From assembly GCA_963702035.1 (NCBI GenBank), contig OY969700.1, forward strand, positions 186,001 through 250,000: a stretch of 64,000 nt of DNA, read 5' to 3'. The DNA is from VRUE01 sp963702035. Its GTDB lineage: Bacteria; Actinomycetota; Thermoleophilia; Solirubrobacterales; 70-9. The translations under genes were made by a program, and so were the position numbers. This document shows positions 8,813-15,824 of this stretch, one piece after another (the first letter of the stretch is position 1; each line of letters opens with the position of its first letter). Below the pieces are notes generated by a model. The model was given only the letters and a program-made list of their open reading frames with translations, made no database searches and was not told where the DNA came from.

Positions 8813-9202
8813 GTGCTCGTCAGACGTCTGTCAGAAGCTCCCGCGGAGGAGTGGCACCGGCTTCGCTACCACGCGTTGATGGACGCGGGGCAGCTCGGCG
8901 CCCGCAACATGTCGGTGACCTGGCTGGAGATCCCCGCCGGCGCCGAGCAGACCCTGCGCTCCGACGAGGGCGCTGAGCAGGTCTACGTGGTCGTTCGGGG
9001 GGCCGGGACGATGTCCGTCGCCGGCGACACGCAGGGGGTGGGGGAGGGCGATCTGATCCTCGTCCCGCCCGCCACCGATCACTCGATCGCCAACGACGGC
9101 GAGGAGGGACTGGCCTGCGTCTCCGTGCAATCGCCGCCTGTCGCCGCGGCGGAGCTCTACAGCGACCAGCTCGCTGAGGTCTCGGGTTACGACGACGACT
9201 GA
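8813..9202 (+). CDS. Cupin-domain protein
   Basis: 129 residues, GTG start. A single small beta-barrel: SVTWLEIPAGAEQTLRSDEGAEQVYVVVRG corresponds to cupin motif 1 and GEGDLILVPPATDHSIANDG to motif 2. The first metal-binding His pair of motif 1 is not preserved (no HxH), while His in PPATDHS is. It may therefore bind metal poorly or not at all. Substrate unknown. Stands alone between leuS and comEA. Confidence 0.8.
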   Translation: MLVRRLSEAPAEEWHRLRYHALMDAGQLGARNMSVTWLEIPAGAEQTLRSDEGAEQVYVVVRGAGTMSVAGDTQGVGEGDLILVPPATDHSIANDGEEGLACVSVQSPPVAAAELYSDQLAEVSGYDDD

Positions 9203-9384
9203 GCCGCGATAAGCGGCGCATCTCGGGGTCTTCGGTCGGTCGGATCGGGTCACGCACGAAAGTGCGCTCCCCTCACCGCCCTCCCTGCATCCCCCGACCT
9301 GCTTGCTTCTCGCGACTCAGTTGAGTTTCAGAATTTTTTGAATTTGCGCACCACTCGCGCGTCGGGATCGGGCACGCTCGGTCC

Positions 9385-9972
9385 ATGCCAGAGCTCTCGC
9401 GGTCTCAGGTCTTGGTCTATGGCGCCGTTGCGGTCGCGCTGCTCTTGGTCGGCGTGCGGGCGATCCGGTCTGAGAGCAGCGCCGGAACATCCACCGCCGC
9501 CGCCTCGAGCCCCAGCGACTCCGGTGGCTTCAGCCTGAAAAGCGGCGGCGGTTCCGACATCGTCGTCGACGTCGCCGGAGCCGTTCAGCGGCCCGGGGTC
9601 TACCGGTTGCCGGCCGGCGCGCGCGTCATCGACGCGATCGAACGCGCCGGCGGTGCTGCCGGGGGCGCCATGCTCGAAGGGATCAACCGTGCCGCGCGCC
9701 TTGCCGACGGGCAGCAGGTGATGGTGCCGAAGCGGGGGCCGGGTGGATCGATCGCGACAGCGGGCGCCACGGCGGAAGACGGCCCGATCAGCCTCGGCAG
9801 CGCCAGCGTCGAGCAGCTCGACACGATCGACGGCATCGGCCCGGTGACCGCCGCCAAGATCGTCGAATACCGCGACCAGCACGGCGGTCTCGCCTCGGTC
9901 AACCAGCTCGACAAGGTCAGCGGGATCGGCCCGGCGACGATGGAATCGCTGCGGGCCCGGCTGCAGCCCTAG
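9385..9972 (+). CDS. comEA: Competence protein ComEA (SLBB and helix-hairpin-helix DNA-binding)
   Basis: 195 residues. N-terminal membrane anchor (LVYGAVAVALLLVGV), Ser/Ala-rich linker, SLBB domain (VVDVAGAVQRPGVYRLPAGARV) and a C-terminal tandem helix-hairpin-helix (IDGIGPVTAAKIVEY and VSGIGPATMESLRAR). ComEA binds incoming double-stranded DNA outside the membrane and hands it to ComEC, encoded two bases downstream. The 182 bp upstream hold no gene that I can see. Confidence 0.94.
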   Translation: MPELSRSQVLVYGAVAVALLLVGVRAIRSESSAGTSTAAASSPSDSGGFSLKSGGGSDIVVDVAGAVQRPGVYRLPAGARVIDAIERAGGAAGGAMLEGINRAARLADGQQVMVPKRGPGGSIATAGATAEDGPISLGSASVEQLDTIDGIGPVTAAKIVEYRDQHGGLASVNQLDKVSGIGPATMESLRARLQP

Positions 9973-9974
9973 CC

Positions 9975-11852
9975 TTGCGGGCCCGAAGCCCCTCAGTTCC
10001 GCTTCTGCTGGTCGCGGTGGCGACGCTGCTCGCGCTTTCCCACAGCGGCGAGATTCGCACCCGTGCCGAGGCCGCCCTCGGCCGGGGGATGCCGACGCGG
10101 GAGGCGGCGCTGGCGCGTGGCTTCGTGCTCGGCGAGGACGAGCAGATCGACGAAAGCACGACGGAAGACTTCCGCCGCGCCGGTCTGAGCCACCTACTTG
10201 CCGTATCGGGTCAGAACGTGGCGCTGCTCGTCCTGCTGGCGATGCCCGTCCTGGCGGCGCTCGGGTTGCCGCTCCGCACCCGCCTGCTCTGGGTGCTCGG
10301 CCTGATCGCGGTCTATGTGCCGCTGGCCGGCGCCGGTCCGTCGATCCAACGGGCCGGGATCATGGGCGGGCTGAGCGTGCTCGCGACCCTGGCCGGCCGC
10401 CGTGCCTCGCGCTTCTACGCGCTGGTGCTTGCGGCGGCGGTTCTGCTCGTCCTCGAGCCCGGGATCGCGGCCGACGTCGGCTGGCAGCTCAGCTTCGCGG
10501 CGGTGCTCGGCATTCTTCTGCTTGCCACGCCGCTGCGGGCCGGGATCGCGGCGAGGATCGGCACCCGCGGCTGGCGTCGTCCTCTGGCCGAGGGGGCGGC
10601 AATGACGATCGCCGCGACGCTCGCCACGGCGCCGCTGATCGCCTTCCATTTCGAAGCGATCTCGACGATGACGCTCGTCGCCAACCTGTTGGCGCTGCCC
10701 GCGGTGGCGCCGGCGATGTGGCTGGGCATGCTGGTCGCCGCCGCCGGGCAGGTGCCCGGCCTGCCGGTCGGTGCGCTCAACGCCGCCAACTCGCTGCTGC
10801 TCGCCTACATCGCCCAGGTGGCGGCCTGGTGCGGCCGCCCGAGCTGGGCCTACATCCACGTGCGGCTGGGAATGGGTGGCCTGGTCGTCTCCTATACGTC
10901 GATCGCGGCAGCGGCGGTGCTCGCCATGCGCTTGGCCCGGCGTCGCCCCCCGCCCTCCCCGCGCAGCCAAAAGCCCGCCGACGGGCCTAAAACAGGTCTA
11001 TATCTCATGTTTCCGGCCCGTCGGCGGTTGTTTGCGCTCGCGGTCGGCGTCGGGGTGCTCGGGCTGGCCTGGGGGTTCCTCGCGCCGAGTGGGGGTGCCG
11101 CCCCCGGCCCTCCCGCGGGTTTGCGGATCTCCGTCCTCGACATCGGCCAGGGCGACGCGATCCTGCTGCAGCCACGCGGCGCACCCGCCGTGCTGGTCGA
11201 CGGCGGGCCGCCTGGAGACGGGCTCGCGGCGAAGCTGCGCGCCGCCGGGGTCACCCGGCTCGGTGCCGCGATCGTCACCCATGACCAGTCGGACCACGCG
11301 GGTGGGATTCGGGATTTGCTTGGCGCTTTCCCTATCGGGCGCGTGTTCTATGGGGTCTTGCGAGGCAAGACGCTGGCCGAGATCGCGGCCGCGGGTATTC
11401 CCCGTCACCGTCTCGCCCGGGGAAGCGAGCTGCGATCGGGCGGGTTGCGGCTTGACCTGCTCTGGCCACCGGCCGAGCTGCTCGCCGGCCCGCACGCCGG
11501 CGAAGACCCCAACCAGCTGGCCCTGGTCATGCTCGCCCGCTGGCACCGCTTCTCGATGCTGCTGACCGCCGACGCCGAGGCGGAAACGACCCCGATCGAC
11601 CCTGGCCCGATAGACGTGCTCAAGGTCGCCCACCATGGCAGCGACGATGCCGGGCTCGGCGATCTACTCGACCGGATCCGGCCCCGCCTGGCGGTGATCT
11701 CGGTTGGATCGGGGAATCCGTTCGGTCACCCGACCGCGGCCACTCTCGCGACGCTCGCCTCCCACAGCGTCCCTACGCTGCGAACCGATCGCGACGGAAC
11801 CGTCGTACTCGAAGTGGTTGGCGGCTCGGTCCGCGTGAGCAGCGGGGGGTGA
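9975..11852 (+). CDS. comEC: ComEC/Rec2 DNA-uptake channel
   Basis: 625 residues, TTG start just after comEA. Competence domain with LAVSGQNVALLVLLAMP (the typical HLLAVSG motif) and eight or so transmembrane helices, then a metallo-beta-lactamase-like domain (LDIGQGDAILLQPRG, THDQSDHAGG, KVAHHGSDDA). The usual N-terminal OB-fold region (DUF4131) is almost entirely missing: the protein enters the competence domain within about 70 residues. A short palindromic insertion separates the membrane part from the hydrolase domain. Confidence 0.93.
   Translation: MRARSPSVPLLLVAVATLLALSHSGEIRTRAEAALGRGMPTREAALARGFVLGEDEQIDESTTEDFRRAGLSHLLAVSGQNVALLVLLAMPVLAALGLPLRTRLLWVLGLIAVYVPLAGAGPSIQRAGIMGGLSVLATLAGRRASRFYALVLAAAVLLVLEPGIAADVGWQLSFAAVLGILLLATPLRAGIAARIGTRGWRRPLAEGAAMTIAATLATAPLIAFHFEAISTMTLVANLLALPAVAPAMWLGMLVAAAGQVPGLPVGALNAANSLLLAYIAQVAAWCGRPSWAYIHVRLGMGGLVVSYTSIAAAAVLAMRLARRRPPPSPRSQKPADGPKTGLYLMFPARRRLFALAVGVGVLGLAWGFLAPSGGAAPGPPAGLRISVLDIGQGDAILLQPRGAPAVLVDGGPPGDGLAAKLRAAGVTRLGAAIVTHDQSDHAGGIRDLLGAFPIGRVFYGVLRGKTLAEIAAAGIPRHRLARGSELRSGGLRLDLLWPPAELLAGPHAGEDPNQLALVMLARWHRFSMLLTADAEAETTPIDPGPIDVLKVAHHGSDDAGLGDLLDRIRPRLAVISVGSGNPFGHPTAATLATLASHSVPTLRTDRDGTVVLEVVGGSVRVSSGG
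10975..11027. repeat. In-frame palindromic insertion in comEC
   Basis: 13-bp perfect inverted repeat (10975-10987 with 11015-11027) around a 27-nt AT-rich loop that stands out from the GC-rich gene. It lies in the linker between the ComEC membrane domain and its beta-lactamase-like domain and is translated in frame (PADGPKTGLYLMFPARRR). No second copy is seen in the window. Confidence 0.6.
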
Positions 11853-11946
11853 TCCCTGGCCACCGGCGAGCGACTTCGCCGCCGGTTGACTCAACGAATG
11901 AACGAATCGATATTGGGGTTATGTCGCCTCGGCTCTACTAACCCTC

Positions 11947-12676
11947 GTGCGCCGGTCGATGGACGTATCGGTGCACCGCAAGCGCGGACAGCTATGGCTG
12001 CGATCGCCCGGGAGGCCGAGTGTCTTGGGAGGCGGCATCCTGGAGCGGGCGCGGAGCACGACGCTGGCGTTGCTTGGAGTGACCGCCGCGGTCGGCCTGG
12101 CGATAGTCGCCCTGGCACTCAACCAGAGCTGGCCCTTGATCGCCGGCAGCCCGATCCCGGGAGTCGCCCCGCGACACGAAGCCGTAGGCAAGGCGAAGGT
12201 TGCAGCGCACCCAGTTCGACGGCCGGTCCGTGGTCGGCGTCGGGACTGTGGCCAGTCAGCCACGTCCCGCGCGCCACGGCGCCCCGCTGCACGGCGCGAG
12301 AGCGCCCGGTTTGCCTTCGTCTCCTGCCCACTCGACCGAGTTCGTGGTCTCGCCTTCCGCTCCGGTCGAGCCGGGGAGAGGCGGTCCCAAGAGCACGCCC
12401 GTCCACGGACCCCGGGCCGGTCCCAAGTCACCCCAACAGGCGCCCGCGGCTCCCGCGCCGGCCCCGCTACCGCCGGCGCCCACCCCCACCCCGGCTGCCT
12501 CTGTCACCACCGAAGCCACTCCCCCCGGCGCAACGACCTCCGAAGCTCCGCCGCCCGAATCCGAATCCAACCTTCCGCCGTGGAGCCATGGCGGCGGTCA
12601 CGCCTACGGCCGTGGCGACGACGACGCGGGCAATGGATGGGGCGGTCGCGGGTACGACGGCTCGCACGGCCACTAG
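11947..12676 (+). CDS. Single-pass membrane protein with Pro-rich extracytoplasmic tail, frameshifted
   Basis: From GTG 11947 the frame gives a basic N-terminus, one transmembrane helix (TTLALLGVTAAVGLAIVALAL) and NQSWPLIAGSPIPGV. Near 12202 the plausible sequence moves one base down to QRTQFDGRSVVGVGTVAS, then a long Pro/Ala/Thr-rich region and a Gly/His/Asp-rich end, stopping at 12676. A TCTACT box lies seven bases before the GTG. The family is not recognised. One extra base near 12202 would account for the break; alternatively these are two unrelated frames. Confidence 0.5.
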
Positions 12677-12703
12677 CTGGAAGTCGTGGGCCGCGCCGGC
12701 ATC

Positions 12704-12709
12704 TAGACT
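12704..12709 (+). promoter_or_regulatory. Candidate -10 box for holA
   Basis: TAGACT seven bases before GTG 12717; supports GTG as start and a leaderless transcript. Confidence 0.4.
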
Positions 12710-12716
12710 CGGCTCA

Positions 12717-13697
12717 GTGGCCGAGGAGATGCACCCCCTCTACTTGATCGCCGGTACCGACGGGGCGAAGATCGACGCGACGCGGGCACGCCTGCGGGCG
12801 CGGGCCGAGCGCGATGGGGGCGCCGCCTCGTTGCAGGTCTTCGAGCCCGGCGAGGGCCGGGGTGCGCCCGATCACGAGGCGCTGCTCGGCGCGATCCCGG
12901 CGATGTCGCTGACGGAATCCCGCCGCTACCTGCTCGCCGACGGCGTCGAGCGCTGGCGCGACAGGCAGCTGGAAGCGGTGGCGGCGGCGCTTGCCGGGCT
13001 GCCTCCCGACCTCAGCGTCGTCCTGGTCGCCCGGGCGAAGGCGCCGGCGAAGCTGGTCAAGGCCGTCAAGGCGGCAAAAGGGGAGATACACATATTCGAG
13101 GCTCCCAAGGCGAGGGATATGCCACGGTTGCTGGTCGCCGACGCCGAGCGTCTCGGCTTCCGCCTCGACCCCGCGGCGGCACGCATGCTGGTCGATCGGA
13201 TGGGGGCGAATCCACAGCGCCTCCACAACGAGCTGGAGCGCCTCGCGCTCTGGGCGGGAGAGGGTGGGACGGTAGGCGCGGACGATCTGGGCGCGATGAT
13301 CGCCGACACTTCCGAGGCGGTCGTGTGGGCGTTGTCGGACGCGCTGCTGGAACGCGACGCGGCGGCCGCGCTGCGGATCGCCGAGCGGCTGATCTCACAA
13401 GGGGAGAACGTCACCGGATTGATCTACGGCCTCGCCTCGCGCCTGCGTAAAGCCTGCGCGGCGGCGGCGATGCTCGAGGAGGGAATGGCGCCGGGCCAGG
13501 TCGAGTCCAGCCTCGGAATGCACCCCTATGCCGCCAAGCAGCTAGTCCGCAGGCTGCATGGTGTCGAGGTCGACGAACTGCGGGAGGCAATGATCGCCCT
13601 GGCGGATTTAGAGGTCTGGTGCAGGGGTGGAGCCGACTACGGGGACGAGCTCGCTTTGACGCTGGCCCTGCGAGCTGCGGCCGGCGTTCCGGCTTAG
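12717..13697 (+). CDS. holA: DNA polymerase III delta subunit
   Basis: 326 residues. Clamp-loader subunit that opens the beta clamp. N-terminal LYLIAGTDGAKIDATRARLR, mid-region RLLVADAERLGFRLDPAAARMLVDRMGAN and NELERLALWAGEGGTVGADDL are characteristic of the HolA AAA+-like fold. GTG 12717 (VAEEMHPLYLIAG) is preferred over ATG 12729 because of the TAGACT box. Convergent with rpsT; a type B hairpin fills the gap between their stop codons. Confidence 0.93.
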   Translation: MAEEMHPLYLIAGTDGAKIDATRARLRARAERDGGAASLQVFEPGEGRGAPDHEALLGAIPAMSLTESRRYLLADGVERWRDRQLEAVAAALAGLPPDLSVVLVARAKAPAKLVKAVKAAKGEIHIFEAPKARDMPRLLVADAERLGFRLDPAAARMLVDRMGANPQRLHNELERLALWAGEGGTVGADDLGAMIADTSEAVVWALSDALLERDAAAALRIAERLISQGENVTGLIYGLASRLRKACAAAAMLEEGMAPGQVESSLGMHPYAAKQLVRRLHGVEVDELREAMIALADLEVWCRGGADYGDELALTLALRAAAGVPA

Positions 13698-13809
13698 GGC
13701 CTCCCGGTAGGGGTGGAACGTCTTGTACTTTTTCGCCGACGCGAAAACGGACGACTTTCAGCGCCACACCGAAAAAGTTAAGTGGAACCCCTGCCGGGAG
13801 GCCCTAAGC
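13692..13809. repeat. Type B hairpin element between holA and rpsT
   Basis: Arms of 23 bp (13692-13714 with 13787-13809) pair fully apart from one T-G wobble. The left arm includes the holA TAG; the right arm ends on the first base of the rpsT stop. Inside the arms are GGAACGTCTTGTACTTTTTCG and CGAAAAAGTTAAGTGGAAC, conserved with the elements at 45078 and 60068, around a loop of about 33 nt that is not conserved. Position between convergent genes would suit a bidirectional terminator. Confidence 0.85.
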
Positions 13810-14075
13810 TACTTCGCGGCGCCGGCGGCGATGCGGGCGGCTTTGGCCTTCTTGCGAGCGCCGGTGTTCTTGTGCATGGCGCCCTTTTGGATCGACTTGT
13901 CGATCCGAGATACAAGCGCTCGCTGCTCGGCCTCGATCGCGGCGGCATCACCACCCTCGACAGCGCTTTCGAGCCGCCGGAAATAGGTCTTGACCGTGCT
14001 CGTCAGGAGCCGGTTCTCGGTTCGCTCGCGCTCGCTGCGTAGGATCCGCTTCTTTTGTGAGGCTATGTTGGCCAT
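13809..14075 (-). CDS. rpsT: 30S ribosomal protein S20
   Basis: 88 residues, family length. Starts MANIASQKKRILRSERERTEN and ends GAMHKNTGARKKAKAARIAAGAAK, both characteristic of S20. An in-frame upstream ATG exists but the MANI start is standard. Divergent from murJ, convergent with holA. Confidence 0.98.
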   Translation of the reverse strand: MANIASQKKRILRSERERTENRLLTSTVKTYFRRLESAVEGGDAAAIEAEQRALVSRIDKSIQKGAMHKNTGARKKAKAARIAAGAAK

Positions 14076-14122
14076 GAGTTGCGCGCCTGGAAGCGGCATC
14101 GGCCAGCCCCAGGCGGCCGCCG

Positions 14123-14128
14123 ACTATA
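14123..14128 (-). promoter_or_regulatory. Candidate -10 box for rpsT
   Basis: On the minus strand TATAGT lies about 48 bases before the rpsT ATG, leaving a leader of roughly 40 nt. This contrasts with the leaderless pattern elsewhere and would leave room for S20 autoregulation. No clear -35 box. Confidence 0.4.
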
Positions 14129-14132
14129 GCGA

Positions 14133-15824
14133 TTGAGACCCAGCTTGGAGACCCCCAGGGCACCTGACAGAGACGATCGCGAGGAGGCAGCGGTCGCCGC
14201 CGACGCCGCGCTGCGGGCCGCGGAGGCCTTCGAGCCCGGCGAGGAAAGCTCCGGTGAGCCGGCTCCCGGCTCACGTTCCGGGCGCATCGCCCGCTCCACG
14301 GCATTCTTCTCCCTGGCCACCGCGGCCTCGCGGATCGCCGGCCTCGTCCGTGAGATCGTCGCCGCCGGCTACTACGGCGTCAGCGGCCCGATGTCCGCCT
14401 TCACGATCGCCTTCCAGGTCCCCAACCTGGTTCGCGCGCTCTTCGCCGATGCGGCGCTGCAGCCGGCCTTCGTCCCCGTCTTCACCGAGCAGCTGGAGAA
14501 GAAGAACTACCGCGAGGCCTTCCGGCTCGCCTCGACCCTGCTGCTGCTGGTCACCCTCGTGTTGGGTGCGATCACGGCGCTCTTCGTCCTGCTCGCCCCG
14601 GTCATCATGCCGCTCTTCGCGCCGGGCTTCGAAGGGGCGATCCTCGACCTCACCGTCACCCTCTCGCAGGTCCTCTTCCCGATCCTGATCCTGCTCGGGT
14701 TGAGCGGCGTCGTCGTCGGCATCCTCAACAGCTACGACCGTTTCGGCGCCTTCGCGATCTCGCCGCTGTTCTGGAACCTGACGATCATCGCCGTGCTGGT
14801 CTTCCTGATCCCCGCCTTTCACGGGCAGAACCGGATATATGCCTACGCGATCGGCATCCTCGCCGGCACGCTGGTGCAGCTGCTGATCCCCACCTTCGAT
14901 CTGCGCAACACGCCCTTCAAGTTCGAATGGAGCTTCGAGTGGCGCAACCCCGACGTGCGCCGCGTCCTCCTGCTGATGCTGCCGGTGACGATCAGCCTCG
15001 GCCTGATCAACTTCAACCTGCTGATCAACAGCCTCTTTGGCAGCCTGGTCAGCGACCAGTCCCCGGCCGCGATCGACAAGGCGTTCAGGATCTACCAGCT
15101 TCCGCAGGGGATCTTCTCGGTGGCGATCGCGACCGTGCTCTTCCCGACCCTGGCCCGCTTCGCCGCCCGCGGCGAGCACGACAACCTGCGGGCGACGATG
15201 GCCAACGGGATGCGCCAGATCCTCTTCGTCCTGCTGCCCGCCGCGGCCGCGGTCCTGGTCCTCTCCGAGCCGATGATCCGGCTGGTCTACCAGCGCGGCG
15301 AGTTCACTCCACAGGAGACGACCCTGGTCGCCACCGCGCTCTTCTGGTTCGCCTTCTCGCTGCCGACCAACGGCCTCTACCTGCTGCAGACGCGGACCTT
15401 CTTCAGCCTCCAGCGCCCCTGGATGGCGACCGGCCTGGCGGGTCTCGACCTCGTCGTCTCGGCGCTCGGCGCCCTGCTCCTCTACAAGCCCTTCGGCACC
15501 GGCGGGATCGTCGCCGGCACCGGCATCGGCACGACGGCCGCCGTGCTCGCGCAGGCGGTCGTCCTGCGCCGCGAGCTGGGGGGCTTGGAGCTCGGCAGGT
15601 TGCTCTCCACCGGCATGCGGATCACGCTGGCGGCGGCGTTGCTTGCGGCGGTCTCGTTCGGGGTCTGGGACCTTCTCGACAACGCCCTGGGTCGCGGCCT
15701 GTTCGGCCAGATCGTCTCGCTGGGCACGGCCCTGGCCCTCGGTGGCCTGGTCTACGTCGGCGCGGCCAAGCTCCTGCGCATCGCCGAGCTCGAGCAGATA
15801 ACCCGCCTGCTCCGTCGCCGTTAG
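14133..15824 (+). CDS. murJ: Lipid II flippase MurJ (MviN family)
   Basis: 563 residues with about 14 hydrophobic helices. Flips lipid-linked peptidoglycan precursor across the membrane. Typical SRIAGLVREIVAAGYYGVSG near the first helix, PNLVRALFADAALQPAFVPVF, and YQRGEFTPQET in a later loop. The N-terminal 45 residues are an acidic, low-complexity cytoplasmic extension. TTG 14133 is used here; TTG 14145 is equally possible. The stop is followed at once by the next ATG. Confidence 0.93.
   Translation: MRPSLETPRAPDRDDREEAAVAADAALRAAEAFEPGEESSGEPAPGSRSGRIARSTAFFSLATAASRIAGLVREIVAAGYYGVSGPMSAFTIAFQVPNLVRALFADAALQPAFVPVFTEQLEKKNYREAFRLASTLLLLVTLVLGAITALFVLLAPVIMPLFAPGFEGAILDLTVTLSQVLFPILILLGLSGVVVGILNSYDRFGAFAISPLFWNLTIIAVLVFLIPAFHGQNRIYAYAIGILAGTLVQLLIPTFDLRNTPFKFEWSFEWRNPDVRRVLLLMLPVTISLGLINFNLLINSLFGSLVSDQSPAAIDKAFRIYQLPQGIFSVAIATVLFPTLARFAARGEHDNLRATMANGMRQILFVLLPAAAAVLVLSEPMIRLVYQRGEFTPQETTLVATALFWFAFSLPTNGLYLLQTRTFFSLQRPWMATGLAGLDLVVSALGALLLYKPFGTGGIVAGTGIGTTAAVLAQAVVLRRELGGLELGRLLSTGMRITLAAALLAAVSFGVWDLLDNALGRGLFGQIVSLGTALALGGLVYVGAAKLLRIAELEQITRLLRRR

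Noticed and set aside
13692..13809. Calling the long hairpins simple intrinsic terminators
   Set aside because: T-tracts lie inside the arms, not after the stem; several copies lie within coding regions; and conserved cores with locus-specific arms need another explanation.
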